Of a stretch of 46,117 bases of DNA, positions 19,276 to 28,245 are shown in pieces; position 1 is the first letter of the stretch, and each line of letters begins with the position of its first letter. The notes beneath the pieces were generated by a model, which saw nothing but the letters and a program-made list of their open reading frames with translations, did not search any database and was not told the DNA's origin. This stretch comes from Candidatus Tayloriibacteriota bacterium. Its GTDB lineage: Bacteria; Patescibacteriota; Minisyncoccia; Phycocordibacterales; PALSA-1337. The position numbers were made by a program, and so were the translations under genes. The stretch covers positions 1 through 46,117 of the forward strand of contig PLXZ01000004.1 in assembly GCA_003151615.1 (NCBI GenBank), in the 5' to 3' direction.

Positions 19276-19680
19276 GTGAAAACGGCAAAGAAAAATTATA
19301 AACAGTGGCACGTAGTCAAAGTAAAGGTAAACGACGCTGAACATGCACATGTTTACTTCAAAGAACGTGAAATTTGGTGGTGCTATTGCGGAGCAAATAT
19401 TGGTATGGAAGAGGATGGAAAAGGCGATCAGTTTAAGAGGCCGTTTCTCATCTTCAAAAAATTTAATAAACGACTCTGCTGGGCAATCCCGCTTTCGACC
19501 CAAGTCGCAAGAGGATCTTTTTTCTTTTATCTGTTGGCCGAGTCAAATATAATCCGTATGGCTATAATGCCCCAAATGCGCATGATTGATTCGAAACGAC
19601 TGATAAAAAAGACAGACATCATTTCTATGACGGAATACGGATTTATAAAAGAAAAAATCACCAAAGAATTTCTCCGGTGA
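19276..19680 (+). CDS. PemK/MazF-like toxin family protein
   Basis: REIWWCYCGANIGMEEDGKGDQFKRPFLIFKKFNKRLCWAIPLST. GTG start with TAAGCT 6 nt upstream. Confidence 0.7.
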   Translation: MKTAKKNYKQWHVVKVKVNDAEHAHVYFKEREIWWCYCGANIGMEEDGKGDQFKRPFLIFKKFNKRLCWAIPLSTQVARGSFFFYLLAESNIIRMAIMPQMRMIDSKRLIKKTDIISMTEYGFIKEKITKEFLR

Positions 19681-19829
19681 CTTTTTCTAATATCTGAAAC
19701 AATTTTCATTGTTCCGAGCCTTGCGGCCAATATATACATACTAGCAAAAACAAAAATATAGTCAAGTAATTTTTAGAAAATAAAATGAACATAGTTGACC
19801 GACAAAAATTTGTGACATATCATGAGGGT

Positions 19830-20072
19830 ATGAAATCGTATACGTATCGCATAATCATTAAAAAAGACGAGAAATCTTTTCACGCGTACGTTCCGGCGCT
19901 TCCCGGATGCCATAGTTTTGGCAAAACCGTGTCGGACGCGCGCAGACACATCCGTGACGCCATAAAGACGTATATTTTGAGTCTTATCGATGACAAGCAG
20001 AAAATTCCGCACGACGAAAATATGGAATCCGTTGAGACTATTTCTATTTCGCTGAAGCCGTCATATACCTAA
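19830..20072 (+). CDS. HicB-like antitoxin
   Basis: MKSYTYRIIIKKDEKSFHAYVPALPGCHSFGKTVSDARRHIRDAIKTYI. Confidence 0.8.
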   Translation: MKSYTYRIIIKKDEKSFHAYVPALPGCHSFGKTVSDARRHIRDAIKTYILSLIDDKQKIPHDENMESVETISISLKPSYT

Positions 20073-20292
20073 ATTAAAAAGCGTCAAACCGCGCGAACTT
20101 GTTCGCATGCTTCTAAAACTTGGCTGTATCGAGAACAGACGACACAGTGGCAGTCACTTGATTATGAAGCATTCAGATGGTCGCCGAACAACTGTACCCA
20201 TTCATTCGGGACGAGACATTCCAAGAGGGACTTTGTTGGCGATTTTGCGAGATATTCGAGTTTCAAAAGATGATTTTTTGGCGAATTTATAG
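20065..20292 (+). CDS. HicA-like toxin; start codon probably ATA (first ATG only at 20107)
   Basis: Reading from ATA: (I/M)PKLKSVKPRELVRMLLKLGCIENRRHSGSHLIMKHSDGRRTTVPIHSGRDIPRGTLLAILRDIRVSKDDFL; dsRBD-like HicA pattern. Confidence 0.72.
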   Translation: MPKLKSVKPRELVRMLLKLGCIENRRHSGSHLIMKHSDGRRTTVPIHSGRDIPRGTLLAILRDIRVSKDDFLANL

Positions 20293-20310
20293 GCACAAGA
20301 GACGGAGAAT

Positions 20311-20353
20311 ACACAGACAAAAAAACCGGCATGTGCCGGTTTTTTGTCTGTGT
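20311..20353. terminator. Bidirectional intrinsic terminator
   Basis: ACACAGACAAAAAAACCGGCATGTGCCGGTTTTTTGTCTGTGT, near-perfect palindrome between the HicA-like gene and the opposite-strand prepilin. Confidence 0.75.
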
Positions 20354-20372
20354 AGACTTTACAAAATTCTGA

Positions 20373-20828
20373 CTAAGGACAAATTGTTGCATTCGCTGCG
20401 AGAGCAGAGGGCTCTGACTTTGAAGAACCATTATTATCAACACACCAGTATGTACCCGATGTGCTTAATGGAGCCGCTGCAGTCCATGTATTTGCTGCGT
20501 CATTACAAGACACTACTGATCCTGATGATACTACATCATGCCCCACACTCGTAGCTCCAGAAGAAGACGCCACACCTAATAGAATTCCAGCGAGTCCTCC
20601 TGCTCCCGCGCTACCCTGACAAAGGCCTGCATAACTATTCGAGCTTGATGCGGCATAGATTTCACCCTGTGCTCGTGCGCCAGATAGACCTTCTTCCGTA
20701 GCCGCATCCTTGCCCTTCGATCGCGCCGTGCTCAAGCTCGCCAATACGATTGACGACAAAATACCGATGATTGCGATGACGACGAGAAGTTCGATAAGGG
20801 TGAAACCGGCCGCTTTCGTGTCGCGCAA
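20373..20828 (-). CDS. Second type IV prepilin copy, inverted; no ATG start, possible silent cassette
   Basis: (TTG)RDTKAAGFTLIELLVVIAIIGILSSIVLASLSTARSKGKDA; strong nucleotide similarity to 18637-18775. Confidence 0.8.
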   Translation of the reverse strand: MRDTKAAGFTLIELLVVIAIIGILSSIVLASLSTARSKGKDAATEEGLSGARAQGEIYAASSSNSYAGLCQGSAGAGGLAGILLGVASSSGATSVGHDVVSSGSVVSCNDAANTWTAAAPLSTSGTYWCVDNNGSSKSEPSALAANATICP

Positions 20829-20924
20829 TGTGTTTTTTAGGACGTGATTTGCGGTGTTATAAAAAATGGAAATACTTGTGTTTTTTGTAATAAAAATGCT
20901 ACTATTACTGTAATAAAAGGCGCC

Positions 20925-21284
20925 ATGTCAAAATCTGAAATTATCAAAAAATACGACAAAATTCTCCCGCAAAGAATAACAGTAAGAGTGGAAAAAAATC
21001 AAGACGAAAAAGGATACTGGGCAAAGATTTTGGAACTTCCTCATTGCTATACTCAAGCATCAACAATCAGCGAGTTGGCTGGTATGGTTACTGATGCAAT
21101 ACAAACTCATTTTGAAATCCCTCAATCTTACAGAAAAAATGTCGGGTATTATGTTCCCATATCTGAAAAACATTTTCAATTGGAAGAAATGTTCCGAAAA
21201 CTGGTTTCGATCGAACAAAAAGTTTCAGAAGGAAAAGAAGTTAGAGCCGTATTCCAAAGAGCTGGACAAGGAATGGCGTGTTAG
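20925..21284 (+). CDS. HicB-like protein
   Basis: ITVRVEKNQDEKGYWAKILELPHCYTQASTISELAGMVTDAIQTHF. Confidence 0.75.
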   Translation: MSKSEIIKKYDKILPQRITVRVEKNQDEKGYWAKILELPHCYTQASTISELAGMVTDAIQTHFEIPQSYRKNVGYYVPISEKHFQLEEMFRKLVSIEQKVSEGKEVRAVFQRAGQGMAC

Positions 21285-21305
21285 TTTAATTAATAAATCA
21301 GAAGT

Positions 21306-21566
21306 ATGGCAAGATATAGAGGAAAACCAAAGTTGGCATCTTGCTCTCCGAATGACGTCCTCCGCGCTCTTAAAAAGATAGGCGGATTCAACATTCTTGA
21401 GGGAAATAAACATATCAAAGTCGTCCATATAAAAACGGGCAAACCTTCGACGATTCCGAGGCACGAGAAAGTCAATAGACATCTTCTAAGAGATTTTGTC
21501 GATAATTATCTTATACGGGATTTGGGATATTCAGAAGAGACAGTATATGCGCACTTATGGTGTTAA
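21306..21566 (+). CDS. HicA/YcfA-like protein
   Basis: SPNDVLRALKKIGGFNILEGNKHIKVVHIKTGKPSTIPRHEKVNRHLLRDFV. Confidence 0.72.
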   Translation: MARYRGKPKLASCSPNDVLRALKKIGGFNILEGNKHIKVVHIKTGKPSTIPRHEKVNRHLLRDFVDNYLIRDLGYSEETVYAHLWC

Positions 21567-21740
21567 GCCTAAAAGATATCGTGATCTTACTTAATCTACA
21601 CAAGACGAAACCCCGCCGATAATGGCGGGGAATCTCGGTTGCCCTAAATGGGCGGCTGGAAGTGAATTAATAATAGCAGATCCAAAATAGCAGTCAAGAA
21701 AATTTGTGCATAAGTTTGCATAATTTGCTACAATCACCGC

Positions 21741-23219
21741 ATGAAAGAAACTGCGGTTGCACAGCCTGCTTCAAAATACATCCCGACCATCGGCTTGGAA
21801 ATTCACGCCGAACTGGCGACGAAGTCAAAGATGTTTTGCTCGTGCAAAAATGATCCGGACGAGGAGAAGCCGAATGTGAATATTTGCCCGGTCTGCATGG
21901 GGCACCCGGGAACTTTGCCGGTGCTCAACAGGGAAGCAATACGGCATGTATTGAAGATGGGGCATGCCGTCGGCGGAACGATTGCGGACTTCACCGAATG
22001 GGACCGCAAAAACTATTTCTATCCCGACATTCCGAAGGGTTATCAAATCAGCCAATACAAACATCCACTTGTTACCGGCGGTGCGGTCGCCGGCGTTTCG
22101 ACTACTCGAATTCATTTGGAAGAGGATACGGCGCAGTCTACACATGACATCAGTGAAAAAAGCCTTGTGAATTTCAATCGTGCCGGCGTGCCGCTCATGG
22201 AGCTTGTGACCGAGCCGGTCATTCACGATGCGTTGACTGCGGGAAATTTTGCGCGCGAATTGCAGTTATTATTACAGTATCTCGGCGCCGGCGAAGCCAA
22301 CATGGAAAAAGGCGAGATGCGCGTGGAAGCAAATATTTCAGTTGCATCGCCTGAAGATACCGCTGCCGGAAAATTCGGCACGAAAACCGAAGTAAAAAAT
22401 CTGAATTCGTTCCGTTCCGTCGAACGCGCAATCGCATATGAAATCGAGCGGCAGGTAAAGCTTATAGAGGCTGGCGAAAAAATTGTCCAGGAAACGCGTG
22501 GCTGGGACGAAGGGAAGCAAAAAACGTTTTCACAGCGTGCGAAGGAAAGCTCCCATGATTACCGCTATTTTCCCGACCCTGACATTCCAAAAATGAAGAT
22601 AAGCGAAGTTCCCGAATTTGCGCCTGCCGCGCTTCAAAAAGACATGCCCGAATTGCCAGCAGCCAAGCGCGCCCGGTACGCCGGGGATTTCGGCATGACG
22701 CCGAAGGAAGTCGCCATGTTTATCGATACGCCCGAACTTTCCGCATATTTTGAAGGCCTCGATTTTAATTCGTCTTCGGAAAAAAAATTGGTGCGTCTGG
22801 CAGTCAACTATCTTTTGACGGATTATGTCGGCCTTCTCAAAAAAGATTTCGGCGAGGCCGATTGGGTCAAAAAAATCGACCGCATCAAGTTGAATCATTT
22901 TGGCGCGCTCGTTCGTCTTGCCCAATCGGGCAAAATCAATTCCCGTGGTGCAAAGGACATCCTCGCGGAACTCTATAGAAATTTCGAAAATCCGGCTGAT
23001 CCCGAAAAAATTGCGGACGAAAAAGGGCTGATCCAAAAAGACATCGACCTGAAACCGATGGTGCAGAAAATTGTCGATGAAAATCCTGCGGTTGTCGCGG
23101 ATTATAAAGCCGGCAAGCAGGCGGCGCTCCAATTTTTCATCGGGCAGGGAATGAAGGTTTCGAAGGGGAGCGCCAATCCTGAGGCCTTAAAAGCCGCATT
23201 TATAGCCGTTTTGGGTTAG
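21741..23219 (+). CDS. gatB: Aspartyl/glutamyl-tRNA(Asn/Gln) amidotransferase subunit B
   Basis: TIGLEIHAELATKSKMFCSCKN, CPVCMGHPGTLPVLN, ETRGWDEGKQKTFSQRAKESSHDYRYFPDPDIP. Confidence 0.97.
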   Translation: MKETAVAQPASKYIPTIGLEIHAELATKSKMFCSCKNDPDEEKPNVNICPVCMGHPGTLPVLNREAIRHVLKMGHAVGGTIADFTEWDRKNYFYPDIPKGYQISQYKHPLVTGGAVAGVSTTRIHLEEDTAQSTHDISEKSLVNFNRAGVPLMELVTEPVIHDALTAGNFARELQLLLQYLGAGEANMEKGEMRVEANISVASPEDTAAGKFGTKTEVKNLNSFRSVERAIAYEIERQVKLIEAGEKIVQETRGWDEGKQKTFSQRAKESSHDYRYFPDPDIPKMKISEVPEFAPAALQKDMPELPAAKRARYAGDFGMTPKEVAMFIDTPELSAYFEGLDFNSSSEKKLVRLAVNYLLTDYVGLLKKDFGEADWVKKIDRIKLNHFGALVRLAQSGKINSRGAKDILAELYRNFENPADPEKIADEKGLIQKDIDLKPMVQKIVDENPAVVADYKAGKQAALQFFIGQGMKVSKGSANPEALKAAFIAVLG

Positions 23220-23341
23220 TCTGGTGCGATTTTTTGGCTCAAAACTTGACTTTTCGCCGCGAATCTGCTAGACTATTCAGTGAGTAAGTTTTCTCAGTCG
23301 CTTACGAATTAATTTTAAAAGACGGGAAGTAAATAGAAAAA

Positions 23342-23656
23342 ATGGCAAAGAAGCTATATGTAGGAGGTATTGCATACGGAACAAGCGAAGACACGTTGAA
23401 AAACCACTTCGCACAGGCCGGTGCAGTTGAATCAGCTAGCATTATCATGGACAAGATGACGGGCCGATCAAAAGGTTTCGGATTCGTCCAGTTTGCTAAC
23501 GATGCTGACGCTGACAAAGCGATCAACCAGTTCAACGGTCAGGAGCTCGAAGGACGAAAGCTTACGGTAAACGAAGCACGTCCTATGGAACCTCGTGCAC
23601 CACGCCGCGATTTCAATCGTGGAGCTGATGCAGGCGCAGGACGAAGCAACTGGTAA
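23342..23656 (+). CDS. RRM-domain RNA-binding protein
   Basis: KLYVGGIAYGTSEDTLKNHF (RNP2) and KGFGFVQFAN (RNP1). Confidence 0.93.
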   Translation: MAKKLYVGGIAYGTSEDTLKNHFAQAGAVESASIIMDKMTGRSKGFGFVQFANDADADKAINQFNGQELEGRKLTVNEARPMEPRAPRRDFNRGADAGAGRSNW

Positions 23657-23699
23657 TACCAACCGTCTTGTAAATCGGTTCTCTTGAATCGATTTGCGC

Positions 23700-23735
23700 A
23701 AAAAAGCCCCGGCAAAAGTCAGGGCTTTTTTGTTG
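23700..23735 (+). terminator. Intrinsic terminator of RRM gene
   Basis: AAAAAAGCCCcggcaaaagtcaGGGCTTTTTTG. Confidence 0.8.
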
Positions 23736-23760
23736 TGTAAATTGTGATACAATTTTCAGT

Positions 23761-24558
23761 ATGAGTAAAATAGCAATCCTAAAGGTTATGCAGATTATTT
23801 ATATTGTCTGTATAGCTTCGTATGTCCTGCTTGTTTTAGTTGTCAAATTTAAATTAGTTCACGATTCAGAAGGAATTGGTTTATTGTGGGGAATAACATT
23901 TGGTACTTTGTTTACTGCGTCTCTTGTCGCGTATATTGGATATTCTTTTTGGTATATAAAAAAGCTTGGGAAAATTGACTGGGTCTTTTTCATTTTTTCT
24001 CTGTTACTTGTTTTATTTTGGATTGTTTCCACTTTTTTAGGTTTTAGGGATGCTATTTATCAGGCACAAGAGATAAACAAGACATTTGGAACAAGTCAAC
24101 AACCTCTTATAGGAACTTTATACGCGGATAGTTTTGATTTGCCGGTGAGTTATTTCACTTTAAAGACCATAGCTCCGATGATGAAGGAAAATGCTAACAT
24201 TCAGATCGATCCAAATATATCTGACGGCAATTTTTCTTCGCCCGCGGGTCAAGGTCAGCAGGAGACAATGTATCTCATGTCGTTTAATATATTCGCATCG
24301 GGTGATAAGATTTCAAAAGAGATTGATCAACTCGGATATCGGCCGGCAAATATAGATGAGTTTTTGGCTTTTGTGTGGAATGAGTATGAAAGTCTTAAGA
24401 ATACCCAAGTAACCAGTGATCTTTCGTCTATTAATACAATCAATGGTTTGTACGAGATTCCTGTGTTTGTTTGGGTTAACGGTGTACCTACAGTAACTCT
24501 GAGAAATCAATCAATTGTTCAGGGAAGTAATGAATATTCGTTAGTAGTAAAAAAATAG
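23761..24558 (+). CDS. Hypothetical membrane protein
   Basis: Long ORF with 3-4 N-terminal TM segments; TACAAT 7 nt before ATG. Confidence 0.65.
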   Translation: MSKIAILKVMQIIYIVCIASYVLLVLVVKFKLVHDSEGIGLLWGITFGTLFTASLVAYIGYSFWYIKKLGKIDWVFFIFSLLLVLFWIVSTFLGFRDAIYQAQEINKTFGTSQQPLIGTLYADSFDLPVSYFTLKTIAPMMKENANIQIDPNISDGNFSSPAGQGQQETMYLMSFNIFASGDKISKEIDQLGYRPANIDEFLAFVWNEYESLKNTQVTSDLSSINTINGLYEIPVFVWVNGVPTVTLRNQSIVQGSNEYSLVVKK

Positions 24559-24620
24559 AGGATCGTTGATTTTTCGTTGTCCAATTTGCAGCCACCCAAA
24601 AATTTTGCTATTGTTAGCAC

Positions 24621-24944
24621 ATGAGCAAAATCCCTAATACACCCAATAGAGGTTCAGTGCGCTACATTGTCTTCAAGGAAGAAAATGAGTGGTACGCGGT
24701 CGGACTCGAATTCAACATTGTCATTGCCGCTGAAAATGCCCAGCTCGCACTTTTTGAATTGTTTGAAGCAATGAAGGGATATGTGGAATCGTTCCGGAAA
24801 CTGCGCGGGGTGCGGACACATGCGCTCAACCAGAAGGCTGATCCAGAATATGAATCATTGTGGAAATCCCTGCAGAAAAATAAACAGCCGGTTAAATCTC
24901 CCTACGAGGTTTACGCATTTGGGGAGAAAACTCTCGCGGCTTAG
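24621..24944 (+). CDS. HicB-like protein
   Basis: VRYIVFKEENEWYAVGLEFNIVIAAENAQLALFELFEAMKGYVE, followed by a HicA-like ORF. Confidence 0.6.
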   Translation: MSKIPNTPNRGSVRYIVFKEENEWYAVGLEFNIVIAAENAQLALFELFEAMKGYVESFRKLRGVRTHALNQKADPEYESLWKSLQKNKQPVKSPYEVYAFGEKTLAA

Positions 24945-24974
24945 TTTTGGCGTTTTTTAATTTCGTAACATATC

Positions 24975-25208
24975 ATGCCGAAAGGACTTCATAATTGGAA
25001 TTTTTATGCGGTTGAAAAGTTTCTTAAGAAGAATGGATTTTACCTTAATCACGTGCGCGGCAGTCATCATTATTTTGTCGCAGTCATCGGTGGAATCACG
25101 CGTCAGGTTTTAGTTGCTTTTCACGGTTCACAAAGCATTAAGCCAAAAACAATGAAAAGCATTATCGTCCAGTCCGGAATTTCGACGGAAGAATGGCTCA
25201 ACATATGA
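24975..25208 (+). CDS. HicA-like toxin
   Basis: EKFLKKNGFYLNHVRGSHHYFVAVIGGITRQVLVAFHGSQSIKPKTMKSIIVQSGIS. Confidence 0.8.
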   Translation: MPKGLHNWNFYAVEKFLKKNGFYLNHVRGSHHYFVAVIGGITRQVLVAFHGSQSIKPKTMKSIIVQSGISTEEWLNI

Positions 25209-26143
25209 ACACTATTATTTTATTCTACAACTATGTGCCGATTAAAGATCCAGAAGTTTTGATGCATCAACAAGGCATCTTATGCGAACAATTAAATTTG
25301 AAAGGCCGCGTCATTGTCGCGCATGAAGGCGTAAATGTTACGTTGGAAGGGAAGACTGAAGCGATTGAAAAATATTGTACTGCTCTGCTGTCCGATCCGC
25401 GTTTTGCCGATACGCACATAAAAAAGAGTGCGGGGACCGGAAAGGCTTTTCCAAAATTGTCTGTAAAAGTGCGCAAAGAAATTGTTTCTCTTGGTTTGTC
25501 GCCAAAAAATGACATTAATCCGCGCGAAGTTTCCGGAAAATATGTCAGCGCCGACGAATTCCACGAGCTTTTGAATAAGAAAGAAAAAGGCGAAGAGGAT
25601 TTTGTCATCATCGACATGCGCAATGATTATGAACATGCGTCAGGACATTTCAAAGGCTCGGTTTTACCGCCAATCCACAATTTCCGCGATTTGCCGAAAA
25701 TCTTGTCGACGCTTGAACATCTGAAGAATAAAAAAGTGGTGACGGTCTGCACTGGCGGCGTTCGATGCGAAAAAGCTTCGGGTTTTCTGGTCAAAAACGG
25801 CTTCAAGGACGTGTATCAATTGCACGGCGGCATTGTCACGTACATGGAAAAATATGAAAATATGCAGGCAGGAGTTGCACAAAGCTCCGCATCAACTTTA
25901 ACTCCTGCCAAAAATTTCCTCGGTTCGCTCTATGTTTTCGATGATCGCGTGACGATGGCTTTTGCCGAAGCAGGCGAAGGGAAACAACGCAGACCGCTCA
26001 TAGGAACATGCGAATTGTGCGCGACTTCTTCGGAAAAATACATGAATTGCGCGAATAACGACTGTCATCGTCACTTTATCGTATGCGAGAAATGCACCGC
26101 GGCCAAGTCGGCCGATAATTTATTGTGCAGTCTCTGTCGCTAG
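25205..26143 (+). CDS. trhO: tRNA uridine(34) hydroxylase / rhodanese-related protein TrhO (YceA family)
   Basis: FYNYVPIKDPEVL, GRVIVAHEGVNVTLEGK, rhodanese loop CTGGVRCEKASGFL. ATGA overlap with the HicA-like stop. Confidence 0.9.
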   Translation: MNTIILFYNYVPIKDPEVLMHQQGILCEQLNLKGRVIVAHEGVNVTLEGKTEAIEKYCTALLSDPRFADTHIKKSAGTGKAFPKLSVKVRKEIVSLGLSPKNDINPREVSGKYVSADEFHELLNKKEKGEEDFVIIDMRNDYEHASGHFKGSVLPPIHNFRDLPKILSTLEHLKNKKVVTVCTGGVRCEKASGFLVKNGFKDVYQLHGGIVTYMEKYENMQAGVAQSSASTLTPAKNFLGSLYVFDDRVTMAFAEAGEGKQRRPLIGTCELCATSSEKYMNCANNDCHRHFIVCEKCTAAKSADNLLCSLCR

Positions 26144-26155
26144 AAAATTCCGAAA

Positions 26156-26920
26156 TCAATCCGCATCATTCCACCATTCGGAATTCGGGCCTTTTTTGAT
26201 AATATCGATAATCTGGCTGACATCGTCGCTGACGGTATAAATGTGCATGTCGCCCTTGCTTATGGATGCGTGATTCTCAAACAAGTTCGTTCGGATGAAA
26301 TTAGTCAGTGGTTTCCAAAAATCCGATCCGACCAAAATGACCGGTACGCGCGGAATCTTGTGCGTTTGGATCATAGTGAGTATGCCGAAAAGTTCGTCAA
26401 ATGTTCCGAAGCCGCCGGGGAAGAAAACGTAGGCCTTGTCGGCGAACGCGAGCATGGCTTTGCGTGCGAAGAAATGATTGAAGCACATTGAATCGTCGAC
26501 ATATTTATTGACATGCTGTTCGCGGGGAAGACCGATCGAAAGGCCGATTGTTTTCGGGCTGTTTTTGACGCTTCCAATTGGGGCCGGGTTATCCCGTTCA
26601 ATGCGCACGCCTTTGTTCGCGGCTTCCATGATTCCGGGCCCGGCACCCGTCACTACGACGAGATTGAGTTCGGCTGAAATTTTTGCGGCCAGTTCCTCCG
26701 CGGCTTTATAATGAAGGCTTTCCGGCAAGGCACGGGCGGATCCGAAGATAGTCACGCGATGGGGATATTTTTCCAGGAACTCGAAACCTTCGCGGAACTC
26801 GCGCGCCGCGGCGTCCGATTGGGTTAGTATATTTTTTTCTATTTCTTCCTTCGTCGTTATCGGAACATGAAGGTTCGCTGTTTCTTCGACGGGAATCTTT
26901 TTGTCTGTCTTCTTGCTCAT
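26156..26920 (-). CDS. LOG family / TIGR00730-type Rossmann-fold protein
   Basis: VTGAGPGIMEAANKG and PGGFGTFDELFGILTMIQTHK. Confidence 0.92.
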   Translation of the reverse strand: MSKKTDKKIPVEETANLHVPITTKEEIEKNILTQSDAAAREFREGFEFLEKYPHRVTIFGSARALPESLHYKAAEELAAKISAELNLVVVTGAGPGIMEAANKGVRIERDNPAPIGSVKNSPKTIGLSIGLPREQHVNKYVDDSMCFNHFFARKAMLAFADKAYVFFPGGFGTFDELFGILTMIQTHKIPRVPVILVGSDFWKPLTNFIRTNLFENHASISKGDMHIYTVSDDVSQIIDIIKKGPNSEWWNDAD

Positions 26921-26971
26921 AATGAGCTAGTATATCATACTAGCGATATCACTTTAAAACGCCTTAAGCAT

Positions 26972-28216
26972 ATGCCATTTTCATTTAAAATAGAAAAGAA
27001 AGGCGGACGGATGCGCGCGGGAACTCTGGTTACGCCGCATGGCATCATTCAAACGCCGGCTTTTGTTACGGTCGGAACAAAGGCCACGGTCAAGGCTCTG
27101 ACTCCGGAACAGGTCGCGTCCCTCGGCGCGCAGGTGGTTTTGGCGAACACCTATCATTTATATCTGGAGCCGGGCGACGAGATTGTCCGAGACGGCGGCG
27201 GACTGGGAAAATTTATGAATTGGCCGGGACCGACGATGACCGATTCGGGCGGCTTTCAGGTTTTTTCATTGGGCGCGGCATTCGGAAAAAATGCCAGCAA
27301 AATTGCCGAGCGCGGGGCAGTGCCTGAAGCGGCTGCCGGTTTCCGTGGCGATTCTGACGAGAAATCTTCAGTCCACGAGGCGTTGGCGAAAATAGACGAG
27401 GATGGAGTTTCCTTCAAATCGGTTATTGACGGAAGCCCGCATCGATTCACCCCGGAACGTTCCATGGAAATTCAGCACAACATCGGCGCGGATATGTTTT
27501 TTGCTTTTGACGAGTGCACGTCGCCGCACGCTCCGTATGAATATCAGCACGAAGCAATGGATCGCACGCACCGTTGGGCAGAACGCTCGCTCGACTATCA
27601 TCAAAAAAATGTGAAAAGGGATGGAGATGGAATGCCGACTCAAGCCCTATTCGGAATCGTGCAAGGCGGCCGTCACGAAGACTTGCGAAAAGAAAGCGCG
27701 AAAATAATCGGAGGAATGAATTTCGATGGCTTCGGTATCGGTGGCTCGTTTGACAAGGAAGACATGTACACAGTCGTCGGCTGGGTCAATGATATTTTGC
27801 CGGAAGGGAAGCCGCGGCATTTGCTTGGCATCGGCGAGCCGGAGGATTTTTTCGGCGGGATTGAAAACGGTGCTGATTTGTTCGACTGCGTGGCGCCGAC
27901 ACGTTTGGCGCGAACCGGAAATTTGTACGGAGCGCATGGCCGCATCAATATCAATAATGCCAAATTCAAAAAAGATTTCGATTCGATCGCCACCGGTCCC
28001 GACGGAAAAAAATGCGTGTGCTACACCTGCGCCAATTACACCGCCGCATATCTCTCGCATTTGTTCCGCGCCAATGAAATGGAAGCGGCAACTCTCGCTT
28101 CAATCCACAATCTTCACTTCATCGTCAATCTGGTAAAAATGATTCGCCAGTCGATTTTGGACGAAAAATTCCAGGAATTCAAGAAAGAATTTCTGACGAA
28201 ATATCACGGAAAATAG
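26972..28216 (+). CDS. tgt: tRNA-guanine transglycosylase
   Basis: TPAFVTVGTKATVKALTPEQV, NTYHLYLEPG, TDSGGFQVFSL, GLFDCVAPTR-like ADLFDCVAPTRLARTG; Zn motif CVCYTC. Confidence 0.95.
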   Translation: MPFSFKIEKKGGRMRAGTLVTPHGIIQTPAFVTVGTKATVKALTPEQVASLGAQVVLANTYHLYLEPGDEIVRDGGGLGKFMNWPGPTMTDSGGFQVFSLGAAFGKNASKIAERGAVPEAAAGFRGDSDEKSSVHEALAKIDEDGVSFKSVIDGSPHRFTPERSMEIQHNIGADMFFAFDECTSPHAPYEYQHEAMDRTHRWAERSLDYHQKNVKRDGDGMPTQALFGIVQGGRHEDLRKESAKIIGGMNFDGFGIGGSFDKEDMYTVVGWVNDILPEGKPRHLLGIGEPEDFFGGIENGADLFDCVAPTRLARTGNLYGAHGRININNAKFKKDFDSIATGPDGKKCVCYTCANYTAAYLSHLFRANEMEAATLASIHNLHFIVNLVKMIRQSILDEKFQEFKKEFLTKYHGK

Positions 28217-28245
28217 TCGCAAAGTAAAACCAACCTTGCCGCCGC

